64,000 nucleotides of DNA, taken from the NCBI RefSeq assembly GCF_003626695.1, contig NZ_RBAH01000029.1, positions 43,426-107,425 of the forward strand. Direction: 5' to 3'. Source of the stretch: Paenibacillus ginsengarvi. Lineage in GTDB: Bacteria > Bacillota > Bacilli > Paenibacillales > NBRC-103111. Of this stretch, positions 25,337 to 34,336 are shown piece by piece. The notes beneath the pieces are model-generated. The model saw only the letters and a list, made by a program, of their open reading frames with translations. It was not told the DNA's origin and did not search any database. Made by a program: the position numbers and the translations under genes. The first letter of the stretch is position 1, and each line of letters begins with the position of its first letter.

Positions 25337-25362
25337 GCCGCCCCGGTAACCCGTCAGGCGGC
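25337..25362 (-). terminator. Terminator of fabI
   Basis: GCCGCC...GGCGGC hairpin with a T-rich tail on the minus strand. Confidence 0.65.
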
Positions 25363-25394
25363 TCGCTTGCTTGCGTATGTATGAATGTAAGAGA

Positions 25395-26165
25395 TCAAAC
25401 CCCGATAATATGATAGCCGTTATCCACGTGGATCACTTCGCCCGTAATGCCGCGCGACAGATTGCTCATCAGGAACATGGCGGTGTCGCCGACTTCGGCG
25501 GTTTCGGTCGTGCGGCGCAGCGGCGCTTTCTCCTCCACCTGGCGCAAAATCGAGTTGAAGTCCTTAATGCCCTTAGCTGCCAGCGTACGAATCGGTCCGG
25601 CGGAGATGCCGTTGACGCGGATACCGAACTGGCCGAGATCGTTCGCCAAATAGCGGATGCTCGCCTCGAGGGCCGCTTTGGCGATGCCCATGACGTTGTA
25701 GTTCTTCATGGCCCGTTCGGCGCCGAGATACGTCATCGTCATGATGCTGCCGCCTTCGGTCATCAGCGGGTATACCCGCTTCGCCACAGCTGTCAGAGAG
25801 TAAGCGCTGATGTCATGCGCCAGCGCGAAGCCGTCACGCGACGTGTCAACGAACAGCCCTTCCAGCTCCTCGGTACGCGCGAAGGCGATGCTGTGCACGA
25901 AGCCGTGCAGAACGCCGAACTGCTCCTTAAGAGCTTCCGCCAGCGTATCAATCTCCGCATCCACGGTAACGTTGCAAGGAAGAATAAGCGAGCCGGGGAT
26001 CGTCTCCGCCAGCTTGCGAACCCGTTCCTCCACGCGTTCGTTTTCGTACGTAAAGGCGAGACGCGCGCCTTGCGCGGCAAGCGACTGGGCGATGGCCCAG
26101 GCGATACTCCGGTCGTTGGCCACTCCCATGACCAATATATGTTTCCCTTCCAGCAGTTTACTCAT
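25395..26165 (-). CDS. fabI: Enoyl-[acyl-carrier-protein] reductase (NADH)
   Basis: 256 residues. Last step of each fatty-acid elongation cycle. The Rossmann start is ILVMGVANDRSIAWAIAQSL, and the catalytic Tyr146, Tyr156 and Lys163 (MTYLGAERAMKNYNVMGIAK) fall at the same residue numbers as I recall for E. coli FabI. The start MSKLLEGKH at 26165 has GGAGGGG upstream. Single-gene unit. Confidence 0.95.
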   Translation of the reverse strand: MSKLLEGKHILVMGVANDRSIAWAIAQSLAAQGARLAFTYENERVEERVRKLAETIPGSLILPCNVTVDAEIDTLAEALKEQFGVLHGFVHSIAFARTEELEGLFVDTSRDGFALAHDISAYSLTAVAKRVYPLMTEGGSIMTMTYLGAERAMKNYNVMGIAKAALEASIRYLANDLGQFGIRVNGISAGPIRTLAAKGIKDFNSILRQVEEKAPLRRTTETAEVGDTAMFLMSNLSRGITGEVIHVDNGYHIIGV

Positions 26166-26247
26166 CGCTAGCATTCCCCTCCAAGTGAGAATTGGCCAAA
26201 CGGCTTGTCCGAGCCTGCTACCAACGTACCTTATTTTCCCAAACTAT

Positions 26248-27216
26248 TCAAGCGTTTATCTCAAACGAGGCCTGATCGATCGTACGTACGCCTTGTACGC
26301 TTCTCAGCTCCTCCACCAGCTTGAACAGGGCGCCATCCTTCATCTTCGCCTCCAGCATTACGTCGAGCTGTGGCGTTCCTGCAGCTGCTGCCATGCGCAA
26401 AAAGGAGAGCAGCTTGTCCGCGCTCACATAATCGGCATGTCCGCGACGATCTTTGTCGCTCTTCGGACTAGACATATGGATCTTCGGCGGAACGGCTTCT
26501 TCCGCCCAAGTACGCGTTATGCGGGGCCACAACTCCTCCGCGGTTTCATCCCCCGAATTAACATCGTGATGATGCACGTCGAACACCATCGGTGCGCCGA
26601 CCCGCTCGCAAATCTCGAGCGTTTCTCGAGCCGTAAACGTCTTGTCGTCATTCTCCAGCGTCATGCGCCGACGAATCCGCGAGTCCAGACTGGTAAAATG
26701 AACGATAAACCGCTCTCCGGCAGCCGCCTTGTCGCCGTACATGCCGCCGATATGGATATTGCACTTCGCCCGGTCATCCAGCTCCATCGCTTCCAGCATT
26801 AGCGCATGACGGTGCAAATCGCCGATCGAATTGCGCAGCACCATCTCGCGGGGCGTGCTTAGCACCGTAAAATGATCGGGGTGGAAGCTCACTCTCATCC
26901 CGTGCTCCTTGACGTAGTCGCCGATTTCGCGAAACGAATCGGTCAGAAGAGACACCGGATCCCAGCCCTCAAGCGCCTCGTGGCCGAACAGCGGAATCAG
27001 CTTGGAGGAAAAACGGTACATATGAACATCGTGAGCGCGGTTATGTTTCAGTAGGCGCAGCGTGTTATGCAGGTTTTGCTCGGCAAGCCGCTCCAGCTTG
27101 CGAATGGCGGCCTCGCGGTCGCCCAGCTTCGAGAAACTCGTAAACGTCATCGTTTTCGAAGGTGAAGCATTCTCCACCACGGTGGACATCGCAACGTATC
27201 CGAGTCTGACCATCAT
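26248..27216 (-). CDS. uvsE: UV DNA damage endonuclease
   Basis: About 322 residues. UvdE/UvsE nicks 5' to UV photoproducts and starts alternative excision repair; the fold is a TIM barrel with a metal cluster. Family segments are VRLGYVAMS, RFSSKLIPLFGHE, RVSFHPDHFTVL, MVFDVHHHDVN, and AHADYV-like RRGHADYVSADKL. The start at 27216 follows AGAGG. The gene sits alone between fabI and an esterase. Confidence 0.92.
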   Translation of the reverse strand: MMVRLGYVAMSTVVENASPSKTMTFTSFSKLGDREAAIRKLERLAEQNLHNTLRLLKHNRAHDVHMYRFSSKLIPLFGHEALEGWDPVSLLTDSFREIGDYVKEHGMRVSFHPDHFTVLSTPREMVLRNSIGDLHRHALMLEAMELDDRAKCNIHIGGMYGDKAAAGERFIVHFTSLDSRIRRRMTLENDDKTFTARETLEICERVGAPMVFDVHHHDVNSGDETAEELWPRITRTWAEEAVPPKIHMSSPKSDKDRRGHADYVSADKLLSFLRMAAAAGTPQLDVMLEAKMKDGALFKLVEELRSVQGVRTIDQASFEINA

Positions 27217-27297
27217 TTTCAACCTCTCCCGTCCCCTACGTATTCATATACGTAAGTTGCCCGAACGGGAGCTTTTTCATGTTGATGTTGCGTCTCC

Positions 27298-28131
27298 TTA
27301 CGCGCCTTGTGCGCCTTGTGCGTCTTCGCCTTCCGTTTCCGCCGCGAAGCCTTGCCTGCGCAGCCAGTTGGCGCATTCCTGCGTCCACATATACGCTTCG
27401 GGATGCGACTCGGCGAGACCGAGGCCGTGACGGCCGTTTTCGTACACATGCAGATCATACGGAACTTTATGTTTGCTGAGCGTTGCGGCCAGCATCAGGG
27501 AATTGGCAACCGGCACGGGAGCATCGTTGCCCGTGTGCCACATAAACGTAGGCGGCGTCTCCGCATTCGCAGACAGCTCGCCGGACAGCAGCTCGCGCAT
27601 CTCCTGGGATGGATTTTGGCCGAGCAGATTGATCATCGAGCCCTCGTGATACTGCTCTACGAATGAAATAACCGCATAACACAATACGAGCGCATTCGGT
27701 CTGGAGCTGACCCGGTCGATCGGATCGGCCGCTTCCGGATTGCCCGGTTCGTGATGAATGCCCGCCATAGCGGCGGCATGTCCACCTGCGGAAAAGCCCA
27801 AGATGCCGATCTTGTCCGGATCAATGCCGTATTCTTCGGCATGGCTCCGCACCCAGCGGATCGCCCGGCGGCAATCCTCCAGCGGCGCCGGGTGCCGATA
27901 CGGCGCAACCCGGTAATGCAGCACGAAGGCTGCGACTCCGATCGAGTTAAGCCACTTCGCCACCGGCTCCTTCTCGTGATCGGCGCGGCGAGCATATCCG
28001 CCGCCCGGACAAATGATAACACAGCCTACCGGCTTGTCGCTCTTCACCGGATAGGCGTCGATCCGGGGACGATCCTCCTCGGTATTCCCTGCTTGATAAG
28101 GTGCGCCTTCCGGCCATAGTTCGATAGACAT
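27298..28131 (-). CDS. Alpha/beta-hydrolase, acetyl-esterase-like
   Basis: 277 residues. Serine hydrolase of the BD-FAE/acetyl-xylan-esterase-like group. The oxyanion region is VIICPGGGYARRADHE, the nucleophile elbow GFSAGGHAAAM, an acid residue near TGNDAPVP, and the catalytic His in YENGRHGLGLAE. No signal peptide, so it acts inside the cell, presumably removing acyl groups from imported oligosaccharides. The C-terminus ends in a short low-complexity tail (EDAQGAQGA). Confidence 0.82.
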   Translation of the reverse strand: MSIELWPEGAPYQAGNTEEDRPRIDAYPVKSDKPVGCVIICPGGGYARRADHEKEPVAKWLNSIGVAAFVLHYRVAPYRHPAPLEDCRRAIRWVRSHAEEYGIDPDKIGILGFSAGGHAAAMAGIHHEPGNPEAADPIDRVSSRPNALVLCYAVISFVEQYHEGSMINLLGQNPSQEMRELLSGELSANAETPPTFMWHTGNDAPVPVANSLMLAATLSKHKVPYDLHVYENGRHGLGLAESHPEAYMWTQECANWLRRQGFAAETEGEDAQGAQGA

Positions 28132-28182
28132 GCTTGAAACCCCTGCCTCTCCCGTCCTTCGCGGACCGCTATGTAAGGCGAG

Positions 28183-28500
28183 TTATGCTCTCCCGCCAAA
28201 AAACATTTCGTCAGCAAGTTGCGTTTGTACGCGCGATTCTTCCTCCGTCAGCTTGCGGATCAGCTCCATCTCCACTTCCGTCACTTCTTCGCTTTGAAAA
28301 TTAATTTCGGCGATCGAAGCGACGATTTTAACGATGGCTACCGCCACATTGTCCGGCGAATAGGCGATTACTTTTTGCCCGGTCGGAAAAACGCGAAAGC
28401 CTTTTTTGACCATTTTGCCCCGCCCGTATTCCAGCAGTTCGTACAGCTCCTGATCCGACTTGAATTTGCAGACGGAGTTAAATTCGGTTTGAAATCCCAT
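28183..28500 (-). CDS. Conserved small protein upstream-coupled to ddl
   Basis: 105 residues. AAGGAGG favours the ATG at 28500 (MGFQTEFNSVCKFK). It is mixed alpha/beta, with no membrane span and a charged C-terminal helix (VEMELIRKLTEEES). I do not recognise a characterised family. It lies 18 bp downstream of ddl on the same strand and is probably co-transcribed with it. Confidence 0.7.
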   Translation of the reverse strand: MGFQTEFNSVCKFKSDQELYELLEYGRGKMVKKGFRVFPTGQKVIAYSPDNVAVAIVKIVASIAEINFQSEEVTEVEMELIRKLTEEESRVQTQLADEMFFGGRA

Positions 28501-28518
28501 CCTCATTCCTCCTTCGGT

Positions 28519-29655
28519 TTATTCGGCATCAAACGTATAGCGGATAGTTTGCTTCGCCGCATAACGATCGATCGCGAGCTGAATCAGACGGTCCAGCAGC
28601 TCTCCGTAAGGCTTGCCCGATTCTTTCCACAGCAGCGGATACATGCTGAACGGAGTAAAGCCCGGCATCGTATTGATCTCGTTGATCAAAACGGCGCCGT
28701 CAGACTTGCGCAGGAAGAAGTCGACCCGCGACAAGCCGCTGCCGTCAATCGCCTGGAACGCCCGGATCGCCCAGTCCCGGATTTCCTCGGCTTTTTCCGG
28801 AGCGATCTCCGCCGGAATGATCATCGCCGATTTGCCGTCGATATATTTTGCCCGGTAGTCGTAAAATTCGCCCGAGCTGACGATTTCCCCTGCAACGGAC
28901 GCCTCCGGCTCGTCGTTTCCAAGCACCGCGACCTCGATCTCGCGCGCGTCGACGAACTCCTCGACAACCACCTTACGGTCGTACTGGAATGCGGTTTGGA
29001 CGGCATCGATCAGTTCGTCGCGGTTGTTCGCCTTCGAGATGCCTACGCTGGACCCGAGATTGGCCGGCTTGACGAAGCACGGGTAGCCGACGGACACTTC
29101 GATCTCCATCAGAAAAAAGGCGCGGTCCTTCTCCCACTGGGTACGGGTGAAGTGACGGAAGATGCACTGCGGCAGCCCTTCCTGCGCAAATACTTTCTTC
29201 ATGGTCACTTTGTCCATCCCGACCGCCGAAGCGAGCACGCCCGCTCCTACATAAGGAAGATTGGCCATCTCTAGCAGTCCTTGAATCGTGCCGTCCTCCC
29301 CAAACGTGCCGTGAAGAAGCGGAAACACGACGTCGAGAGCCGCGCCCGATCCGCCCGCTGCGGCTGACTCAATCGACGCAAAAAAAGGCTGCATCGCAAC
29401 GCCATGCTCGATTCCGGCTGCCGTCTCGTTTTGCGCACTGGCATCGGGTTCGTTCTGGAGCTGCTCGACGCGGTCGACCGGTCCGGTCAGCCTGGCTCCC
29501 GGACGCCACTGGCCCAGCTTCGTTATATAATAAGGAAACACTTCATATTTCGTATGATCGATCGCCCGGATGACGGCCAAGGCGGTTTGCAGCGAAACGT
29601 CATGCTCTCCCGATTTCCCCCCGTACACCAACCCGATTCGAATTTTTCTGTCCAT
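28519..29655 (-). CDS. ddl: D-alanine--D-alanine ligase
   Basis: 378 residues. It joins two D-Ala for peptidoglycan precursors using ATP. ATP-grasp signatures include VYGGKSGEHDVSLQ, HGTFGEDGTIQGLLE, FVKPANLGSSVGISKA and INEINTMPGF. GGAGG precedes the ATG at 29655. The 5' side holds an unusual folded element (29762-29895), which would be part of the leader RNA if transcription starts further upstream. Confidence 0.95.
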   Translation of the reverse strand: MDRKIRIGLVYGGKSGEHDVSLQTALAVIRAIDHTKYEVFPYYITKLGQWRPGARLTGPVDRVEQLQNEPDASAQNETAAGIEHGVAMQPFFASIESAAAGGSGAALDVVFPLLHGTFGEDGTIQGLLEMANLPYVGAGVLASAVGMDKVTMKKVFAQEGLPQCIFRHFTRTQWEKDRAFFLMEIEVSVGYPCFVKPANLGSSVGISKANNRDELIDAVQTAFQYDRKVVVEEFVDAREIEVAVLGNDEPEASVAGEIVSSGEFYDYRAKYIDGKSAMIIPAEIAPEKAEEIRDWAIRAFQAIDGSGLSRVDFFLRKSDGAVLINEINTMPGFTPFSMYPLLWKESGKPYGELLDRLIQLAIDRYAAKQTIRYTFDAE

Positions 29656-29761
29656 GATTACCTCCGTCGTATATGATTCGCACGATTTATTAAATGATAG
29701 ACCTTTTTTTGATGGCGCCTGAATAGTAAACCGGTTCCTTGCCGCATGCTAAGCCTAAAGA

Positions 29762-29895
29762 TCCCCGCCAAAGCTACGCCGGCCCAAATCAGGGATTTAT
29801 TCGGACCGCTTCATGCCGCGAAACGCGGCATAAAGACGCGAACGAAGCCGCCGCCCAGGGCGGCGCTTCGAAGCGATCGTTTTCCTTGGCGGGGA
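29762..29895. other. 134-bp structured element upstream of ddl
   Basis: Perfect 10-bp closing arms (TCCCCGCCAA at 29762-29771, TTGGCGGGGA at 29886-29895) enclose two strong hairpins: ATGCCGCG-AAA-CGCGGCAT (29813-29831) and a CGAAG/CTTCG + CGCCGC/GCGGCG stem with one bulged C (29843-29870). The layout is that of a three-way junction. It could be an mRNA leader of ddl, a small RNA, or a MITE-like insertion with 10-bp terminal repeats. I recognise no known riboswitch. Confidence 0.55.
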
Positions 29896-29926
29896 CGCAG
29901 AACATTTTGCAACAACAGCCAAACTT

Positions 29927-30952
29927 CTATAAATAGTCCGCAATATGCAAAAAACGGTAGCGCGTATTCGGAGTATAAGCGTACGAGTCGCGATAATCCC
30001 AATACCGGCTATGACTGTTCGTTGTGTGAGCGTCGACCAGCGGCATGCCAGCCTTGTCGAAGCCCGTAACGATCGTATTATGCTGGAAGCGGCCGTCGCC
30101 CTCCCAGTCGTAGCAGATCACGTCGCCTATGGACAGCTTTTGCGGGGCATCCACTACCTCCGCCCGTAAACCGCCCTTGCTCCCGGCCAGCAGCAGCTGC
30201 AAGCTGTGCGCCACAGCCCAGCTATAGCTCCATAGCTCCCGGCTGCCGTCTCTGCCTTGGTACCACCACCCGGATTCCCTTTTTCCAGTATAGTTCATGG
30301 GGGCTCCGCCTGCAAAGAGGCATTGCGAGACAAAGTTGGTGCAATCGACTTCAAATTGGAGATACTTCGGATTGGCGCCGTTCCACCACCGCTCCGCGTA
30401 ATCGCGGGCTTTGCTGCGGTCGTATACGGTATAACGGTAGACCGGATCGGTCGTAACGGAAGGCAAAACCTTGTAGTTGAGGTAAGGCACGGAGCGGAAT
30501 CGGCCGTCCGTCTCTTCTTCCCCCGGTTCCAGCACAAACGGAGGAAGCTGCGCCGTAGAGGATAACCGCCGCTCTCCGGAGGACGGATGGGCCTCGGTAA
30601 CGAGCCAATGGCCGTTCAGATTCGTCACTGTAATTCGTTCCCGCTCCAGCCGCTTCTCGATGAAAGTCTCTCCAAGCTGCCCGTATTCGGTACTGCGGCG
30701 AAATTCCAGCTCGACTGCAACCGTCCTGCCGGAATCGTCGGTCGAAAGCAGCTTGAGCCCGGTTTCGCTGCGCAGCGGCTCTACGCCTCTTGCTTTGCGG
30801 CTCGACTGGAGACGGCGGATTCGCGTGTCCAGCTTGCGGATAAACCGTTCGTCGCGAACGACCGGCATAAGCTCGCGTATGTCGCCGTCCAGCTCCAAAC
30901 GGTTGCGGCGATGTGCGTATTCGTATACAGCCGATTTCCAATTGGCAAACAT
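29927..30952 (-). CDS. Amidase-domain (Amidase_6) protein
   Basis: 341 residues. The start MFANWKSAVYEY follows GGGAGGGA. The N-terminal ~190 residues look like an NTF2-like/unknown region; the C-terminal ~150 hold an NlpC/P60-related Amidase_6 domain with Cys in DCTNFVSQCLFAGG and His in FQHNTIVTGFD. No clear signal peptide. Family members are common in spore-formers and thought to cleave peptidoglycan or gamma-glutamyl bonds; the function here is not shown. Confidence 0.82.
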   Translation of the reverse strand: MFANWKSAVYEYAHRRNRLELDGDIRELMPVVRDERFIRKLDTRIRRLQSSRKARGVEPLRSETGLKLLSTDDSGRTVAVELEFRRSTEYGQLGETFIEKRLERERITVTNLNGHWLVTEAHPSSGERRLSSTAQLPPFVLEPGEEETDGRFRSVPYLNYKVLPSVTTDPVYRYTVYDRSKARDYAERWWNGANPKYLQFEVDCTNFVSQCLFAGGAPMNYTGKRESGWWYQGRDGSRELWSYSWAVAHSLQLLLAGSKGGLRAEVVDAPQKLSIGDVICYDWEGDGRFQHNTIVTGFDKAGMPLVDAHTTNSHSRYWDYRDSYAYTPNTRYRFLHIADYL

Positions 30953-31218
30953 ACAATCCCTCCCCTGGCGGGTTTTGTGACTATCTGCGTAAACATTCAC
31001 GAAACCTGCCCTGAATGCCGAGAATAGGGCACCGTAAGCGAATAACGGCGACGTCACGAGCGTTATGCCCGATTCAAGCACTATTCTCAAATGTATGTTT
31101 GACCCGGGTGGAAAATGATTTCGCCGCGAAGCCGGGGGACCTTCCCGGGCTCCGCCCGAACAACCGCGAAGCCGCGCTCCGCAAAGGCGGATAAGCCGCA
31201 ATATTTGTCAAAAAAAAC
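30953..31218. other. Intergenic region before acnA
   Basis: No gene seen. It is GC-rich with several small repeats of the type CGCGAAGCCG (around 31113 and 31162) and a CCGGGGGACCTTCCCGG hairpin. It must carry the promoter of the amidase-domain gene, which I could not place. Confidence 0.4.
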
Positions 31219-31247
31219 TTTACGCGCTCCGGCAGAAACGCTATACT
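31219..31247 (+). promoter_or_regulatory. Sigma-A promoter of acnA
   Basis: TTTACG, 17 bp, TATACT, about 94 bp before the acnA start. The hexamers are identical to those of the IclR gene promoter at 51313-51341. Confidence 0.7.
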
Positions 31248-31271
31248 AAAGGTACAGCATTTATGAAATCA

Positions 31272-31290
31272 AGTTTCATATAGCGAAACT
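31272..31290 (+). promoter_or_regulatory. Predicted IclR-family operator in the acnA leader
   Basis: AGTTTCATATAGCGAAACT lies about 25 bp after the -10 box. It differs in two bases from the palindrome in the IclR promoter at 51282-51300. An adjacent ATGAAA...TTTCAT repeat (31263-31279) adds half-sites. Confidence 0.6.
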
Positions 31291-31340
31291 TAGCAACCAG
31301 GGAAACCTGGCTACCCTAACGTATAAGGAGGCTTGTACCT

Positions 31341-34058
31341 ATGTCCAGAAAAGACCATTTCAGCGTCCGCAAACAGCTTTCCGTAGGCGGAAAACCGTAC
31401 AACTACTACAGCCTGAAGGCGCTGGAAGGCAAAGGCTTCGCGAACATCGAGCGGTTGCCTTTCTCGATCAAAGTGCTTTTGGAAGCAGCCGTCCGCCAAT
31501 TCGACGGCCATGCGATCACGAACGAACACGTCAAGCAAATTGCCGGCTGGGCCGAAGGCCGTGACGATAATAAAGAAATTCCGTTTATCCCTGCGCGTAT
31601 CGTTCTGCAGGACTTTACCGGCGTTCCGGTTGTAGTCGATCTGGCGGCCATGCGCGCCACGATGAAGCGTTCCGGCGGCGATCCGAAGCGGATCAACCCG
31701 CTCGTACCGGTCGACCTCGTTATCGACCACTCCGTCATGGTTGACGCTTTCGGCAGCAAGGACGCGCTGGAATACAACATGAACGTCGAATTCGAGCGCA
31801 ACGAAGAGCGCTACCGCTTCCTTCGCTGGGCGCAAACGGCGTTCGACAACTTCCGCGCCGTTCCGCCGGCAACGGGTATCGTTCACCAGGTTAACCTTGA
31901 ATATTTGGCATCCGTAGCCGCAACGAAAACGGTAGACGGCGAAACCGAAGTGTATCCGGACTCGCTCGTAGGCACCGACTCCCACACGACGATGATCAAC
32001 GGTCTCGGCGTTGTCGGCTGGGGCGTAGGCGGTATCGAAGCGGAAGCCGGCATGCTCGGACAACCGCTGTACTTCGTAACGCCTGAGGTTATCGGCTTCA
32101 AGCTGACGGGCTCGCTGGCGGAAGGCGCTACGGCGACCGACCTGGCGCTGACCGTTACGCAAATTTTGCGTAAAAAAGGCGTTGTCGGCAAATTCGTCGA
32201 GTTTTACGGCTCCGGCCTCAGCAACATCAGCCTCGCGGACCGTGCGACGGTCGCCAACATGGCGCCGGAATACGGCGCAACGGTCGGCTTCTTCCCGGTC
32301 GACAACGAGACGCTGAACTACCTGCGCAGCACCGGCCGCGCCGAGGAGCAAATTTCGCTCGTCGAGGCTTATTATAAAGAGCAAGGCATGTTCCGTACGG
32401 ACGAAACGCCGGACCCGGTATTCTCCGATATGATCGAGCTGGACTTGTCCACGATCGTACCGAGCCTTGCAGGTCCGAAACGCCCGCAAGACCGCGTCGA
32501 GCTGACGAACATGAAAGAATCGTTCAACAGCATTATCCGCACGCCGATCGACAAAGGCGGTTACGGATTGACTGAGGACAAAATCGATCAAACCGTCGAA
32601 GTAAACCATCCGAACGGCGAAACGACAAAGCTCGGAACGGGCGCCGTCGTTATCGCGGCCATCACGAGCTGTACGAATACGTCGAACCCGAGCGTTATGC
32701 TGGGCGCAGGCCTCGTAGCGAAAAAGGCGGTAGCCCGCGGTTTGAAAAAGCCGGCTTACGTCAAGAGCAGCTTGACTCCGGGATCGCTCGTCGTTACCGA
32801 ATATTTGCAAAAAGCAGGCCTCATCGAGCCGCTTGAAGCTCTCGGCTTCCACGTTGCCGGCTATGGCTGTGCAACCTGTATCGGTAACAGCGGTCCGCTG
32901 CCGGACGAAGTAAGCGCCGCAATCGCCGACAACGATATGACCGTTGCCGCCGTTCTCTCCGGTAACCGGAACTTCGAAGGCCGCGTTCACGCTCAAGTCA
33001 AAGCGAACTATCTCGCTTCGCCACCGCTCGTCGTTGCTTACGCACTGGCTGGTACGGTCAATATCGACCTGGCGAACGATCCGATCGGCTACGACGGAAA
33101 CGATGAACCGGTATACCTGAAAGACATCTGGCCGACAAACGAAGAAATCAAACAAGCGATCGGCACGGCGCTTACGCCGCAAATGTTCCGCGACAAATAC
33201 GAGAACGTATTTACGCAAAACGAACGCTGGAACCAAATCCCTGTGCCGCAAGGCGAGCTGTATGAGTGGGATGCCAAATCGACTTATATCCAGGAGCCTC
33301 CGTTCTTCATGGAACTCGGCGAGCAAGTCGGCGACATCGCCGAAATTCGCAGCGCCAAGACGCTCGCGCTCATGGGCGATTCCGTTACGACGGACCATAT
33401 CTCCCCTGCGGGCAACATCAAGACGGACAGCCCGGCCGGCAAATATTTGCTTGCGAACGGCGTGAAGAAGGAAGACTTCAACTCGTACGGCTCCCGCCGC
33501 GGCAACCACGAAGTCATGATGCGCGGTACGTTCGCGAACATCCGCATCCGTAACCAAGTGGCTCCGGGCACCGAGGGCGGCGTAACGACCTACTTGCCTA
33601 ACGGCGAAGTGATGTCCATCTACGACGCATCGATGCTGTACCAAGGCGAGAACACGAACCTCGTTGTCATCGCCGGCAAAGAGTACGGCACAGGCAGCTC
33701 CCGCGACTGGGCGGCCAAAGGCACGTTCCTGCTCGGCGTGAAGGCTGTCATCGCCGAAAGCTTCGAGCGGATTCACCGCTCCAACCTGGTCGGCATGGGC
33801 GTTCTGCCGCTGCAATTCCAAGCCGGACAAAGCTGGAGTACGCTCGGCATTACCGGCCGCGAAACGTTCGACATTCAAGGCCTCGACAACGGCGTACAGC
33901 CGGGCCAATCGGTCCGCGTTCATGCAACCCGCGAAGACGGCACGACGTTTGAATTCGACGCCCTCGTTCGTCTGGACAGCATGGTCGACGTCGACTACTA
34001 CCGCAACGGCGGCATCCTGCAAACGGTGCTTCGCCAGTTGATCAAGGAAAGCAAGTAA
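31341..34058 (+). CDS. acnA: Aconitate hydratase
   Basis: 905 residues, the usual length for AcnA/CitB. TCA-cycle isomerisation of citrate to isocitrate. The 4Fe-4S cysteines lie in ITSCTNTSNP and YGCATCIGNSGP. Other signatures are the N-terminal LPFSIKVLLE, DSLVGTDSHTTMINGLG, and GKEYGTGSSRDWAAKG. AAGGAGG precedes the ATG. A strong promoter, a putative IclR operator and a short hairpin (CCAGG..CCTGG) make up a 90-nt leader. A clear terminator ends the transcript. Confidence 0.97.
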   Translation: MSRKDHFSVRKQLSVGGKPYNYYSLKALEGKGFANIERLPFSIKVLLEAAVRQFDGHAITNEHVKQIAGWAEGRDDNKEIPFIPARIVLQDFTGVPVVVDLAAMRATMKRSGGDPKRINPLVPVDLVIDHSVMVDAFGSKDALEYNMNVEFERNEERYRFLRWAQTAFDNFRAVPPATGIVHQVNLEYLASVAATKTVDGETEVYPDSLVGTDSHTTMINGLGVVGWGVGGIEAEAGMLGQPLYFVTPEVIGFKLTGSLAEGATATDLALTVTQILRKKGVVGKFVEFYGSGLSNISLADRATVANMAPEYGATVGFFPVDNETLNYLRSTGRAEEQISLVEAYYKEQGMFRTDETPDPVFSDMIELDLSTIVPSLAGPKRPQDRVELTNMKESFNSIIRTPIDKGGYGLTEDKIDQTVEVNHPNGETTKLGTGAVVIAAITSCTNTSNPSVMLGAGLVAKKAVARGLKKPAYVKSSLTPGSLVVTEYLQKAGLIEPLEALGFHVAGYGCATCIGNSGPLPDEVSAAIADNDMTVAAVLSGNRNFEGRVHAQVKANYLASPPLVVAYALAGTVNIDLANDPIGYDGNDEPVYLKDIWPTNEEIKQAIGTALTPQMFRDKYENVFTQNERWNQIPVPQGELYEWDAKSTYIQEPPFFMELGEQVGDIAEIRSAKTLALMGDSVTTDHISPAGNIKTDSPAGKYLLANGVKKEDFNSYGSRRGNHEVMMRGTFANIRIRNQVAPGTEGGVTTYLPNGEVMSIYDASMLYQGENTNLVVIAGKEYGTGSSRDWAAKGTFLLGVKAVIAESFERIHRSNLVGMGVLPLQFQAGQSWSTLGITGRETFDIQGLDNGVQPGQSVRVHATREDGTTFEFDALVRLDSMVDVDYYRNGGILQTVLRQLIKESK

Positions 34059-34071
34059 GATCGGCAGCCAA

Positions 34072-34111
34072 GCCGGAACTCGGGTTTTCCCGGGCTCCGG
34101 CTTTTTTTGTT
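34072..34111 (+). terminator. Terminator of acnA
   Basis: AGCCGGAA/TCCGGCT stem enclosing CGGG/CCCG, then seven T. Confidence 0.9.
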
Positions 34112-34228
34112 GTATCTTCTCCTTCTCGCCTGTCCCCCGTAGTGCACCAAAAAAATCCTGAATCTCCCTGCCATGTTCTCTTGACGCATTCGCTTAATAG
34201 TGGTACATTATTTATCATTCTTAATATC

Positions 34229-34253
34229 TTAGTAGTAATTAATTTATTACTAA
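34229..34253. promoter_or_regulatory. Candidate MarR operator
   Basis: TTAGTA-TAA and TTA-TACTAA half-sites form an imperfect 25-bp dyad about 85 bp before the MarR gene; typical size and AT-richness for self-regulating MarR proteins. Confidence 0.45.
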
Positions 34254-34336
34254 AGTAATAATTGAGTTCAGGAATACGAAGGAGGGATTTTACAAAAAAC
34301 TAAGTGGCTATCGTCATCAAGAGGAGGGATACGGGT

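Noticed and set aside
27298..27330. Short tandem repeat at the esterase 3' end
   Set aside because: The CGCCTTGTG repeat only encodes a low-complexity QGAQGA tail; no sign of a functional repeat system.
31311..34022. A 903-codon open frame on the minus strand opposite acnA
   Set aside because: It mirrors the acnA reading frame, has no ribosome site or recognisable domain, and arises from the GC-rich codon bias of acnA.
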